Position numbers and translations under genes: made by a program | Notes under the pieces: generated by a model | The model's database searches: none | What the model was told of the DNA's origin: nothing | What the model saw: the letters and a program-made list of their open reading frames with translations, nothing else | Shown: piece after piece, positions 46,235-54,795 of the stretch | How positions within the stretch are numbered: the first letter of the stretch is position 1 | Layout: the number at the start of each line of letters is the position of its first letter | Assembly: GCA_015486075.1 (NCBI GenBank) | Contig: WFSG01000018.1 | Location: 23,437 to 87,436, forward strand | Reading direction: 5' to 3' | Source of the DNA: Deltaproteobacteria bacterium | Lineage (GTDB): Bacteria > Desulfobacterota > Desulfomonilia > UBA1062 | DNA: 64,000 bases

Positions 46235-46624
46235 ATGAGGTCGTTGTTACAGGATTACAGTTCGATTACCTACGCAGACAAATTACTTGTCGTAGCCCTT
46301 GCGCTGGTCGCAATCTCTTGGTCTTTTATCCTCTTTCATGGTAGCTCTCCAGACCTCAAGGTGGAATTATACAATGAAGACGGTCTTTATGGCGTCTACC
46401 CCATATCTAAGGCGAGGACAATCAAAGTGCCGGGGCCGCTAGGCTTTACTGTTGTGCGTATTGAGTCTGGTAAGGCATTTATTCAAAGTTCGCCCTGCCC
46501 GAACAAGATTTGTGTGCACATGGGTAAGATATCACGCCCTTCCCAGAGCGTGGTATGCATACCCAACAGGGTTGTTGTGAGGATATCGGGAAAGGCTGAT
46601 CGATTTGATACCCTTACTTATTAA
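46235..46624 (+). CDS. NusG domain II-containing membrane-anchored protein
   Basis: The 129-residue protein has one N-terminal transmembrane helix (about residues 18-36) and an extracytoplasmic NusG domain II fold: DLKVELYNEDGLYGVYPISK near 40-59, the conserved FTVVRIESGKAFIQSSPCPN near 70-89, then KICVHMGKISRPSQSVVCIP near 90-109 with paired cysteines. In other bacteria such genes often sit beside FMN-transferase or polyprenyl-synthase genes; none is here. Function is unknown. Ends 21 bases before the convergent PBP gene. Confidence 0.85.
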   Translation: MRSLLQDYSSITYADKLLVVALALVAISWSFILFHGSSPDLKVELYNEDGLYGVYPISKARTIKVPGPLGFTVVRIESGKAFIQSSPCPNKICVHMGKISRPSQSVVCIPNRVVVRISGKADRFDTLTY

Positions 46625-46645
46625 TACAAATACAGGTTAATCGGC

Positions 46646-48958
46646 CTAGTTCCTATTGAGGAGAGAGCGTAAAAACCTTATTATAGGAACAACACCAATT
46701 CCTCTCGATGTCGCCGTGGGCCCGGTTCCTTGTATGTAAGGCAAAGTCTCTGCATATCGATTGAATAGTCCAGCAGGGCTACCGTTTCTCGTATCAACTT
46801 TGCACAGTACCACGTCATGTGGTCTGGTCCAGCTCGCCTTTTTCTCGATGGAGCCCATTATCATGGCTGCTACTGGCATTGCTCCTTCAGCACCTGTAAG
46901 CCCAATTGGTTTAAACTTGTCATTGCCCAGCCATACAGTTATCACTGCATGTGGACTGAAACATACAAACCAGGAATCCCTTAGCTTGCCGGTTGTGCCT
47001 GTCTTACCGCAGATACCAAGCGGCATGCCATACAATGATGCCTTGCTAGCAGTGCCTTTGGTTATGACCCTACCGAGGGCACAGTCTAGTAAGTAAACAA
47101 CGCTTGGGTCAAGCACCTGCTTAGTGTTATCCTTGTTGTTATCAAGTACTATGGTACCATTTGCATTTGTTATAAACCTTATGGCCTTTGGCCTTATCCT
47201 GAATCCGCCATTGGCAAAGCTAGAATAAATTAAGCTCACCTCGAGTGGCGATAAGCCGACTGAACCAAGGAGCAAGGATGGGTTTGTATTGAACACGTGA
47301 TGTGGGAGTACAAGCCGGAGGTTTTTTGCAACGTTGCCAATCCCTATCTTTATTCCGAGCCTTACCGTGGCCATGTTGTAAGACCTGGCAAGTCCATCCG
47401 CGAGCATCACCATTCCGTGGGCCTTGTGGTCAAAGTTTCTGGGAGTCCAATGGGTCTTGTCATTAAGCAATATACTTATTGGCTCGTCGTCAACAAAGGA
47501 CGACAAGGTATACCCTTGCCTTAGGGCTGTATAGTACACTATAGGTTTTATGAGTGATCCAATCTGCCTTCTCAACATAACTGCCCTGTTGTACTGGGAT
47601 GTGTCGTAGTTATAACCTCCTACCATGGCCTTGATATCGCCTGAATTTGGCTCACAGATAACCACAGCTCCTTGTACTGGGACATTGCTTCTCCTGGTGA
47701 TATTTTTTATACCGTGTTGTAACATGGATGTGGCTATATTTTGCATATTGGAATCTAAGGTGGTGTAAATGCTATAGCCGTCCTTTGCAAGAAGATCCTT
47801 GGTAAATTTGTCTTTTATTGAGGAAAGAATATAATCTACAAAGTAAGGAGCCTGTCTTTTCCATTCCTTAAGTGGTACAATATTTAAGGGTGTCTTTATG
47901 GCACTGAAATAGGCATTTCTTGTAATTTTGGACTCTGCATACATGATTTTTAGGACGGTATTGCGCCTGGCTAGTGCTTTTGGTGGAGAATTGTATGGTG
48001 AATACTTGTTGGGGGCCCTTATTATGCCTGCAAGTAATGCAGCCTCTGGTAAGTTTAGCCTGGATACCGGCTTTCCAAAGTACAGCTCAGCAGCACGACC
48101 CATACCGTATATTCCTGCATAACCATACTGACCCATATAAACCTCGTTTATGTACATCTCTAGGATCTCATTTTTGGTATACATGGTCTCCATTACCATG
48201 GCCATGAATGCTTCCTTGATCTTCCTGACAATGGAACGTCTATTGGAGAGAAACATGTTTTTTATCAATTGCTGGGTTATGGTTGACGCACCTTCCATGA
48301 AGGATCCGTGCCTTATATCCACTATGGTTGCCCTGATTATGGCAAGGAAGTCGATACCAGAATGTTTGTAAAACCTTTTATCTTCTGCACATAATATGGC
48401 ATTTTGTAGGCAAGGCGGACATTCAGTCAGGCTCACCATGAACCTGTCCTTGTGCTGAGTATCTAATATTTTAGCTATTACCTCTGGTTCTAGGTAGATA
48501 GCTTCTATAGGTTTACCGGTGTCTACGCTGTAGATGCCCGTCACCACGTTATCCTCAAGTTTAACGATGTCCTTACCTGTACTAAGGGTAAGGGTTGTAT
48601 CCATCAATGGGTATTCGAAACCACGGGGATATATCACCATGTGATCCCTGTGCAGGGCATATTCGCCCGGGTATAGTACCTGATGGACCCTTTTATAGCG
48701 CAGGTCTTTGAGTCTTGATCTGAGACCCATGAGGCTGATGTCCACGCCCGGTTTGATAACAGCAACATCGCTTAGTATCCTTGAGGGTACGTGCCAGACG
48801 TTACCTGTAGCTATCTTCCTTATCTCTCTTATCGTGTCCAAGGACTCGAATATCATAAACAGGGAGACAAGGATGACCATGAATACTGCTAGTCTTGCGG
48901 TGAAAGGCTTTTTAAAGGTTTTTTGTAGACGCTTAGTTGTATCTTTTAAGGTTATCAT
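46646..48958 (-). CDS. mrcB: Bifunctional peptidoglycan synthase, PBP1b type
   Basis: The 770-residue class A penicillin-binding protein has one transmembrane helix (about 22-40), a UB2H-like domain (about 60-140) typical of PBP1b, a GT51 glycosyltransferase with catalytic Glu192 in CAEDKRFYKHSGID and STITQQLIKNMFL, and a transpeptidase with S468-x-x-K471 (GSLIKP), SYN at 526-528 and KTG at 652-654. It polymerises and cross-links peptidoglycan. Its ATG overlaps the stop of the ExbD/TolR-like gene (ATGA), so its synthesis is coupled to a proton-channel pair. Confidence 0.94.
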   Translation of the reverse strand: MITLKDTTKRLQKTFKKPFTARLAVFMVILVSLFMIFESLDTIREIRKIATGNVWHVPSRILSDVAVIKPGVDISLMGLRSRLKDLRYKRVHQVLYPGEYALHRDHMVIYPRGFEYPLMDTTLTLSTGKDIVKLEDNVVTGIYSVDTGKPIEAIYLEPEVIAKILDTQHKDRFMVSLTECPPCLQNAILCAEDKRFYKHSGIDFLAIIRATIVDIRHGSFMEGASTITQQLIKNMFLSNRRSIVRKIKEAFMAMVMETMYTKNEILEMYINEVYMGQYGYAGIYGMGRAAELYFGKPVSRLNLPEAALLAGIIRAPNKYSPYNSPPKALARRNTVLKIMYAESKITRNAYFSAIKTPLNIVPLKEWKRQAPYFVDYILSSIKDKFTKDLLAKDGYSIYTTLDSNMQNIATSMLQHGIKNITRRSNVPVQGAVVICEPNSGDIKAMVGGYNYDTSQYNRAVMLRRQIGSLIKPIVYYTALRQGYTLSSFVDDEPISILLNDKTHWTPRNFDHKAHGMVMLADGLARSYNMATVRLGIKIGIGNVAKNLRLVLPHHVFNTNPSLLLGSVGLSPLEVSLIYSSFANGGFRIRPKAIRFITNANGTIVLDNNKDNTKQVLDPSVVYLLDCALGRVITKGTASKASLYGMPLGICGKTGTTGKLRDSWFVCFSPHAVITVWLGNDKFKPIGLTGAEGAMPVAAMIMGSIEKKASWTRPHDVVLCKVDTRNGSPAGLFNRYAETLPYIQGTGPTATSRGIGVVPIIRFLRSLLNRN

Positions 48959-49341
48959 TTCTTTTTTGTTGCCAAGGTTATCTTTTCTACACCTTTTAAC
49001 CTCAATTCGTCCAGGACCTCCACGAATCTGCCATATGGTCCTCTCGTGTCTTCTAGGATAAGTACAGAGGAGCCTCGAGGTATCTTTCCTATTGTCTTGA
49101 GGTCTGAAGGCTTGTTGTTAATTAGTATAAGCCCGGCCCTCGAGATAGTAATGATGTAATCAGCCCTGTGGTATGCTGTCTTGGCACTTTTCGATTGGGG
49201 TAGGTTCAGACGCATGGTAGGATAGGTAAAGGAAGCGGTAAGCAGAAAGAATATAAGGAGAAGGAAGACTATGTCCACTAGAGGAGTTATCTCTATGGAT
49301 GAGAGCTCGTCACTATCATCGCTTGGCTCTAGTCGTATCAT
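48955..49341 (-). CDS. ExbD/TolR-family proton-channel subunit
   Basis: The 128-residue protein has a short cytoplasmic start, then SIEITPLVDIVFLLLIFFLL with the functional aspartate D23 in the transmembrane helix, and a periplasmic domain beginning TMRLNLPQSK and containing VEVLDELRLKGVEKITLATK near the C-terminus, the TolR/ExbD fold. It partners the upstream ExbB/TolQ-like protein in a stator that uses the proton gradient. It overlaps the upstream gene by 26 bases and the PBP1b gene by four. No TonB, TolA, TolB or Pal is nearby. Confidence 0.9.
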   Translation of the reverse strand: MIRLEPSDDSDELSSIEITPLVDIVFLLLIFFLLTASFTYPTMRLNLPQSKSAKTAYHRADYIITISRAGLILINNKPSDLKTIGKIPRGSSVLILEDTRGPYGRFVEVLDELRLKGVEKITLATKKK

Positions 49342-49876
49342 CCCTCCCCCTTTTACTTTCCATGAGCCTAATCTCGGCGTCCATGGATATGTGCCTTGCT
49401 AGTTTTTTAACTATAAACCTGAGGTAATGATACATGAGAAATGCAACTATGGCAATTGTGAGGCCTTCGGCCGTTGTCAAAAGTGCTACCCAGATTCCAG
49501 ATGCCAAGGTCTGAGGGTTGACAGCACCACCTGCCAGGGACACTTCCTTGAATGCAGATATCATCCCCAAGACAGTACCGAGTAGACCTAATAGTGGTGA
49601 TATGGTATAGGAAAGCCTGATTATACCTAAACCCCGGGACAGTCCTTCCACCTCTCTCTCACCAGTAATGGTGACCAATTCCTCGAGCCTTGACATGTCA
49701 AGATCACGATTTTCTTCTATGGTTGAGATTATCTTTTGTATAATGCCTTGGGATTTTTTCAGTCTCATGACTTCCACGGTAAGGGCTATAAACCTTTCCA
49801 GGAATACTGAGAGTGTGATTATGGAGATGCCAAGTAGTACATAGCCCAAGGGTCCGCTCTTTGCGAGTAACTCCAT
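49316..49876 (-). CDS. MotA/TolQ/ExbB-family proton-channel protein
   Basis: The 186-residue protein has three transmembrane helices: about residues 10-30, then the paired helices in ISPLLGLLGTVLGMISAFKE near 92-111 and LASGIWVALLTTAEGLTIAI near 124-143, the hallmark of the TolQ/ExbB/MotA family. Length is below TolQ (about 230 aa) and close to ExbB-type proteins of delta-proteobacteria. It pairs with the ExbD/TolR-like gene downstream. The partner transducer is not in the window. Confidence 0.9.
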   Translation of the reverse strand: MELLAKSGPLGYVLLGISIITLSVFLERFIALTVEVMRLKKSQGIIQKIISTIEENRDLDMSRLEELVTITGEREVEGLSRGLGIIRLSYTISPLLGLLGTVLGMISAFKEVSLAGGAVNPQTLASGIWVALLTTAEGLTIAIVAFLMYHYLRFIVKKLARHISMDAEIRLMESKRGRDDTTRAKR

Positions 49877-49968
49877 GTTACAACTCCCGGGTAAATGCCA
49901 TGTTTGTATTCAGTATGGTCATTGGTACAGGGAAAGTTGCCAGGTCGACTCTAGGGAGATTAAGTGAT

Positions 49969-51078
49969 TTATGCATTAAGCCTGTCCTTTAGTTCTATAG
50001 TCTTTGTTAGGTTGGAAAGATAGTCATACCTTTCTATGGCTAGTTCTATCAGCCTTGTTATTAACGATTTGTACGGTAGCCCCGTTGCTTCCCAGAGCTT
50101 GGGATACATGGATATGCGTGTGAAACCCGGAAGCGTATTTATCTCGTTCACGAAGAACCTACCCTTGGATACCAGGAAGTCTACGCGTGCAAGGCCTGTT
50201 GCATTTATCGCCCTGAATGCACTAAGGGCAGCCTCCCTGATCTTCTCGGATAGTACCTCATCAATCTTGGCAGGTATAACGAGCTTGGAGGAACTGTCCA
50301 TGTACTTTGCCTCAAAGTCATAGAACTCCCTTGAGGGGATGATCTGCCCGGGTATTGATGCGGCGGGATCAAGGTTGCCGAGGATTGCAACCTCTATCTC
50401 CAGGGCATCTTCAACAGCTGGTTCGACAATGGCCTTCTCCGAAAAAGCAAGTGCCTTGTCCAGAGCATCAGAGATACCTTGGCGACTGGTTACCTTTGTT
50501 ATCCCTATACTGGAACCCATGCATGCAGGCTTTACAAAAAGTGGCAGATCGAAAGAACCAGCAATGCGTTTCAATGTGTCTTCCCTGCTTTCTGCCCATT
50601 GCTTCTTCTGCACAGAAGTGCCTGGTACGACCGGTATGTTACTTTCTTTGAGCACCCTTTTTGTCATTTCCTTGTCCATGGCAATGGCAGAGGCAAGTGT
50701 TCCGCAACCTACGTAGGCTATCTCGGCCATGTCAAGCATACCCTGTATTGTACCGTCTTCTCCCCTAGGGCCATGTAGAACAGGAAAAACAACGTCCATA
50801 TGAATTATCGCCCCGGGATGTTCAAGGTCAAGTAAGCCTTTGTTGCCAGGGTCAGTAGACAGGATTACCCTTGTTGGCTTGGACGAGCTATTACTCTTTA
50901 AGAAGTTGAAAACGCTCTCTCCAGTGAACCACCGTCCTGTCTTGTCTATTCCAACATATATGGGCTCAAACCTATCCGTGTCAATGCTTCTTGATATTGA
51001 CTCTGCGGATGATATAGATACATCGTGCTCTGCAGAGACACCGCCGAATAAAAGGGCTACCTTTGTCTTAGATCCCAC
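49969..51078 (-). CDS. ddl: D-alanine--D-alanine ligase Ddl
   Basis: Ddl makes the D-Ala-D-Ala dipeptide of peptidoglycan. The 369-residue ATP-grasp enzyme starts SKTKVALLFGGVSAEHDVSI, has VFPVLHGPRGEDGTIQGMLD near 102-121, PLFVKPACMGSSIGITKV near 179-196, and the C-terminal ARVDFLVSKGRFFVNEINTL PGFT block near 315-338. The GTG at 51078 is chosen because GAGGTGGAG precedes it; the frame continues back to 51153 but that part lies in the phosphoesterase gene and is not family-like. It overlaps the phosphoesterase by 11 bases. Confidence 0.95.
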   Translation of the reverse strand: MGSKTKVALLFGGVSAEHDVSISSAESISRSIDTDRFEPIYVGIDKTGRWFTGESVFNFLKSNSSSKPTRVILSTDPGNKGLLDLEHPGAIIHMDVVFPVLHGPRGEDGTIQGMLDMAEIAYVGCGTLASAIAMDKEMTKRVLKESNIPVVPGTSVQKKQWAESREDTLKRIAGSFDLPLFVKPACMGSSIGITKVTSRQGISDALDKALAFSEKAIVEPAVEDALEIEVAILGNLDPAASIPGQIIPSREFYDFEAKYMDSSSKLVIPAKIDEVLSEKIREAALSAFRAINATGLARVDFLVSKGRFFVNEINTLPGFTRISMYPKLWEATGLPYKSLITRLIELAIERYDYLSNLTKTIELKDRLNA

Positions 51079-51538
51079 AGAACTCCACCTCGTGTGCACT
51101 TGTGTCATATAGGGCAAAGCTTTTCTCTTTTGTGAGTACACCGGAAACCGCACCTGGATTTACCACTAGCATGTCTTTCACCCGGTATAAGTCTTTTATG
51201 TGTGTATGTCCGTAGATTAGAAGGGAAACCTTGCTAGGGTTTATGAATTCATTGATAAACGGTTCATGGAAAACTATTATTTCTCTGCCTTCTATTGTTA
51301 GGTGCCTAGGGGCAGGCTGGATGTCCAGTATACTGGACAGATGTAATTTGTCACCGTCATTATTTCCGAACACTGCATGGCATGGTATCCCAGATCCTGC
51401 CACCACCCTTGCCACAAACGGTGAACATATGTCACCGGCGTGTATAATGATCCCACATCCTCTTTGTTTCATGGTCTCGATGGCAGAAGATGTAGAGGAT
51501 AGGTCGTCGTGGGTATCTGACATGATGCCTATCAGCAT
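51068..51538 (-). CDS. YfcE/MJ0936-family metallophosphoesterase
   Basis: The 156-residue protein has the dinuclear-metal motifs of the calcineurin-like superfamily: GIMSDTHDD near 4-12, IIHAGDICSP near 31-40, VFGNNDGDKLH near 55-65, VFHEP near 89-93, and LIYGHTHIKD near 108-117. Such small enzymes act on phosphodiesters (often cyclic nucleotides in vitro); the natural substrate is unknown. It lies 20 bases after apgM and overlaps ddl. Confidence 0.9.
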   Translation of the reverse strand: MLIGIMSDTHDDLSSTSSAIETMKQRGCGIIIHAGDICSPFVARVVAGSGIPCHAVFGNNDGDKLHLSSILDIQPAPRHLTIEGREIIVFHEPFINEFINPSKVSLLIYGHTHIKDLYRVKDMLVVNPGAVSGVLTKEKSFALYDTSAHEVEFCGI

Positions 51539-51558
51539 TTTACATCTCCCTGTCAGAA

Positions 51559-52764
51559 CTATGCCCCGAACTTCGTTAGCCTACCAGCATGTGCCATTGC
51601 AAGGGGCAAGATGTCTGTATGTCTTATGTGGCCTAGTGCACCCATGATGCAGGCTGTCTCTCCAAATTCTGTTACTGAATCAAACCTTATGTTGTCTGCA
51701 TGTATTAACACCGGTAGTTCATGCCAGGAATGTGACTTTAACGCCCATGGTGTCGAATGGTCACCGGTTATGACAAGTACCCCTGGTCCTAGTTTCAAGA
51801 TGTCTGGTATAATCTTGTCTGTTTCCTCGATCACCCCGACCTTTGCATCAAAGTTACCGTCCTCACCATATGAATCGGTTTTCTTTACATGGAAGAAGAA
51901 GAAATCATAATCATGCCATTTTTCTCTTAGTGTCCTTATCTCGGTCTCTATGCTCTCTCCTGCATCAGGAACGTCCATTCCCACGAGCCGGGCTATGCCC
52001 TTATACATGGGATAGGTTGCAATTGCACATGCATCAAGGCCATAGACATCTTTAAACGTAGGTAAGTCTGGATTCTTGGCAATACCCCTCAACGTGCAGC
52101 CGTTTGCAGGTCTCTCATTCCTAAGTAACTCAAACGCCTTTTCCAGCCACTCGTTCAATATAAGAGCACTTTTTTCTGCTTCATTTCTAATAGGCTTAAC
52201 TGGGAGCGGTTTGAGGCCTGTCTTTTGCGGGTCTGTCTCAGTGAGGCCATCATGAAGGTCTTCACCCTCTAGGACCAGGACAAAGCGATAGTCCTTAACC
52301 GGTTGAACCGTAATATCCACTCCATCGATACTTATCTGCCTCAGTTTCTCCACGAGCCTTGCACACTCATCTGTAGGTATTCTGCCCGCTCTTCTGTCCG
52401 TTATTACACCGCTTTTTGGATCCAGGGTGCAGAAATTTCCTCGTGCAGCAAGACTTTTCTCCCCGAGTCTAAGGCCGATGCCAAGGGCCTCCAACACACC
52501 GCGACCAATCTGGTACTTGAGTGCATTATACCCAAAAAGTGCAAGGTGGCCTGGCCCGCTACCAGGCGTTATGCCTGGCGCAACGGGCGTGGATAATCCC
52601 AGCATGGATTCTCTTGAGAGTCTATCCATGTTCGGTGTCCTAGCTGCTTCAAGTTCTGTCTTGCCATCCTTTCCTGGTAAGCCACCGAGGCCGTCCATCA
52701 CAAGCAGGACTATCTTTTTATCAGATGGTACGTGTAGCTCCTTCATGAGATCTATCTGGTCCAT
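51559..52764 (-). CDS. apgM: Cofactor-independent phosphoglycerate mutase, archaeal type (ApgM)
   Basis: ApgM interconverts 3- and 2-phosphoglycerate in glycolysis. The 401-residue alkaline-phosphatase-superfamily protein shows KKIVLLVMDGLGGLPG near 16-31, ELEAARTPNMDRLSRES near 37-53, PGITPGSGPGHLALFGYNAL near 62-81 with the nucleophilic Ser, and the C-terminal metal site ITGDHSTPWALKSHSWHELP near 345-364. First gene of the minus-strand run to the PBP gene; the promoter at 52822-52850 carries an overlapping dyad. Confidence 0.92.
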   Translation of the reverse strand: MDQIDLMKELHVPSDKKIVLLVMDGLGGLPGKDGKTELEAARTPNMDRLSRESMLGLSTPVAPGITPGSGPGHLALFGYNALKYQIGRGVLEALGIGLRLGEKSLAARGNFCTLDPKSGVITDRRAGRIPTDECARLVEKLRQISIDGVDITVQPVKDYRFVLVLEGEDLHDGLTETDPQKTGLKPLPVKPIRNEAEKSALILNEWLEKAFELLRNERPANGCTLRGIAKNPDLPTFKDVYGLDACAIATYPMYKGIARLVGMDVPDAGESIETEIRTLREKWHDYDFFFFHVKKTDSYGEDGNFDAKVGVIEETDKIIPDILKLGPGVLVITGDHSTPWALKSHSWHELPVLIHADNIRFDSVTEFGETACIMGALGHIRHTDILPLAMAHAGRLTKFGA

Positions 52765-52811
52765 AAAACATTCCCCTCCCTATTGAGCATGCCATTGAGG
52801 CATTGATTTGT

Positions 52812-52830
52812 AGGTATACTGGATATACCT
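52812..52830. repeat. Perfect 7-bp dyad AGGTATA-CTGGA-TATACCT
   Basis: AGGTATA (52812-52818) and TATACCT (52824-52830) form a perfect inverted repeat with a 5-base spacer in the 166-base gap between apgM and dus. It overlaps the predicted -10 box of the apgM promoter and could be an operator. Confidence 0.45.
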
Positions 52831-52850
52831 GCTATCAAGTTAAACTTCAA
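52822..52850 (-). promoter_or_regulatory. Sigma-70-type promoter of apgM
   Basis: On the minus strand TTGAAG (52845-52850), 17 bases, TATATC (52822-52827). The predicted start near 52815 lies inside the dyad. GGGAGGGGAATG precedes the apgM start region. Confidence 0.4.
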
Positions 52851-52930
52851 GTGCATATCAGCCCGGGTCAGATGCAGCGGTTTTTGAATGTTACTACTAC
52901 TGTGCGTCATGGTAACTTGCTTAGAGAGAA

Positions 52931-53875
52931 CTACGGGGTGACTCTAATTTCATCCATGCGTGTCTCTAGTTCTTTGATGCTTTTTGCCCTTGATAGTTCT
53001 TTGACTATGAAGTGGTCAAACTTAAAGCTGGATGCAAGCCAAGGTATGGCCTTTCTGAACCTTTTTAGCGCGAGCTCCTCGGTAAAATATTTTTCTAGGA
53101 GTTTTGCCAAGCCCAGTATGGCCTTTTTTATATCAGGTCTTGGAGGTATTTTACCATCGTTAAGCATCTGTCTTATGTCCCTGAAGATCCAGGGTTCCCT
53201 TAAGGCCTGCCTGCCAATCATTATGCCGTCACACCCCGTCTGTGCAAGCATGTCGAGTGCGTCTTGGACATCCCCTACGTCCCCGTTTCCTATGACCGGT
53301 ATATCTAGTGAATCCTTGAGGTATGCTATGTATTCCCACCTTGCGCTTTTTCTGAGCCCATCTTCAGCTGTCCTCGGATGCAGGACAATAAAGTCTATGC
53401 CTGAAGACTCAAGCATCTTTGCAAAGTCTAGGAGATATTTCCTGTCATTTGAATAGCCCAGTCTCATCTTAACTGAGACAGGCAGATCAACGGCTTCTCT
53501 AACGGCTTCGGTTACATTTCTTGCAAGACGCATATCCTTCATTAGAGCAACGCCCCAACCGTGGCGGGTTATCTTCTTAAGCCAGCAACCCATGTTTATG
53601 TCAATTCCCTTGGGTCTGAACAGTGATAACCTACGAGCTGCATCTGCCATCCTCGAAGGATCGCTTCCCACGATTTGAAACACCAGATCATCTGTTTTTG
53701 CCCACTTCAGGTAAGGAGACTTAAGGGGGCTTTCCTGTGGTATTATCCTGGAATTTAGCATCTCGGAATAGAACAGGTCGCAACCACCATAACAGCGTAT
53801 CAACTCACGGAAGGCCACGTGGGAAAGATCCACCATTGGCGCCATCAATAGTGATATCTTCCCGATCACCGGCAT
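52931..53875 (-). CDS. dus: tRNA-dihydrouridine synthase (Dus family)
   Basis: The 314-residue flavoprotein reduces uridines in tRNA D-loops. It has LLMAPMVDLSHVAFRELIRC near 9-28, DDLVFQIVGSDP near 62-73, GIDINMGCWLKKITRHGWGV near 90-109 with catalytic Cys97, VSVKMRLG near 133-140, and IPVIGNGDVGDVQDALDML near 190-208. The residue after the catalytic cysteine is Trp98, where most family members have proline. Which Dus subtype it is cannot be decided. It lies 29 bases after acdB. Confidence 0.92.
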   Translation of the reverse strand: MPVIGKISLLMAPMVDLSHVAFRELIRCYGGCDLFYSEMLNSRIIPQESPLKSPYLKWAKTDDLVFQIVGSDPSRMADAARRLSLFRPKGIDINMGCWLKKITRHGWGVALMKDMRLARNVTEAVREAVDLPVSVKMRLGYSNDRKYLLDFAKMLESSGIDFIVLHPRTAEDGLRKSARWEYIAYLKDSLDIPVIGNGDVGDVQDALDMLAQTGCDGIMIGRQALREPWIFRDIRQMLNDGKIPPRPDIKKAILGLAKLLEKYFTEELALKRFRKAIPWLASSFKFDHFIVKELSRAKSIKELETRMDEIRVTP

Positions 53876-53904
53876 GCGGATATGACTAGGTTTTGAAGGT
53901 ATAC

Positions 53905-54585
53905 TCAGTTGGCCTCTGTCTTCAATACAATGAGTGCATCTACGGCAACTGGTATAGAATCTTTAATAATCAGGGGGTTGATGTCTATCTCGGCAACCTC
54001 CTCGTATTCCAATCCTATCCTACCTAGGTTGATAAGTATATCGGCAAGCTTCTCCCGGTCCACGGCAGGTTTACCCCTGAATTCATCCAGGATTTTCTTT
54101 GACTTAATCTCATCCATCATTTCGTAGGCGTCGTACCTTTCGAGTGGAGCCACCCTGAATGTTACGTCCTTGAGTACCTCGGTGAATATACCACCCAGGC
54201 CGAACATCACACATGGTCCAAACTGCGGGTCTCTCGTGAGGCCTGCTACTAGTTCTCTTTCGCCCTTTATCATCTCCTGGACAAGTATACCGTCCAGTTC
54301 TGCCCCCCCCCTTTTTTCTATGGCGCTAAAGGCATCTGCCAAGGATTCCTCGTCCTTTATCCCCACCTCCACAAGATTCAGCTCTGTCTTATGGGTGAGG
54401 GTGCTTGATGAACCCTTCAATACAACTGGGTAGCCTATCTTCTGTGCGTATTTCTTTGCCTCTTCAACGTTCTTTGCTAGGTATTCCTCTGTAACGGGTA
54501 CAGAATAATCTTTTAGGAACTCCTTTGATGCATGTTCACTTAACGTCTTTATGCCTTTCTTGATAGCCTCATTGATTATTTTCAT
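53905..54585 (-). CDS. acdB: ADP-forming acyl/acetyl-CoA synthetase beta subunit (ATP-grasp)
   Basis: The 226-residue protein has an ATP-grasp_5 fold: EFLKDYSVPVTEEYLAKNVE near 22-41, YPVVLKGSSSTLTHKTE near 52-68, ILVQEMIKGERELVAGLTRD near 99-118, PCVMFGLGGIFTEVLKDVTF near 123-142, and AEIDINPLII near 199-208. It matches the separate beta subunit of acetate-CoA ligase (ADP-forming), which conserves energy by making ATP from acyl-CoA. The alpha subunit with the phosphohistidine is not in the window, so the partner must be elsewhere. Confidence 0.85.
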   Translation of the reverse strand: MKIINEAIKKGIKTLSEHASKEFLKDYSVPVTEEYLAKNVEEAKKYAQKIGYPVVLKGSSSTLTHKTELNLVEVGIKDEESLADAFSAIEKRGGAELDGILVQEMIKGERELVAGLTRDPQFGPCVMFGLGGIFTEVLKDVTFRVAPLERYDAYEMMDEIKSKKILDEFRGKPAVDREKLADILINLGRIGLEYEEVAEIDINPLIIKDSIPVAVDALIVLKTEAN

Positions 54586-54667
54586 AACACATCCCTTTTG
54601 CAGAATATTTTTAGAACAATGTACTATAATTAAGGCGAAGATATCAACATAAATCTAAACTCATGTG

Positions 54668-54723
54668 AAGGCCAGTCATAAGCTAGGGTATGCTTTATTA
54701 TTGGCCTTATCCAAGCATGCTTG
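54668..54723. repeat. Stem-loop AAGGCCA/TGGCCTT plus 12-bp palindrome in acdB-ssb gap
   Basis: AAGGCCA (54668-54674) and TGGCCTT (54702-54708) can form a stem enclosing a second partial stem (ATAAGC with GCTTTAT). Right after it lies the perfect palindrome CAAGCATGCTTG (54712-54723). The 215-base gap 54586-54800 contains no gene I can support; this could be a protein-binding site or structured leader of acdB. Confidence 0.35.
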
Positions 54724-54773
54724 CGGGGAAGGGCTATTATTTTGTCTATCAATGAGCTATTGGGTGCTTCTAT

Positions 54774-54795
54774 AAAGGGCAGGGATTAGCCCTTT
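54774..54795 (-). terminator. Terminator-like hairpin downstream of ssb
   Basis: AAAGGGC (54774-54780) and GCCCTTT (54789-54795) form a perfect 7-bp stem with an 8-base loop, beginning 5 bases past the ssb stop. On the minus strand the stem ends in TTT followed by ATAG, so the U run is short. Confidence 0.45.
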
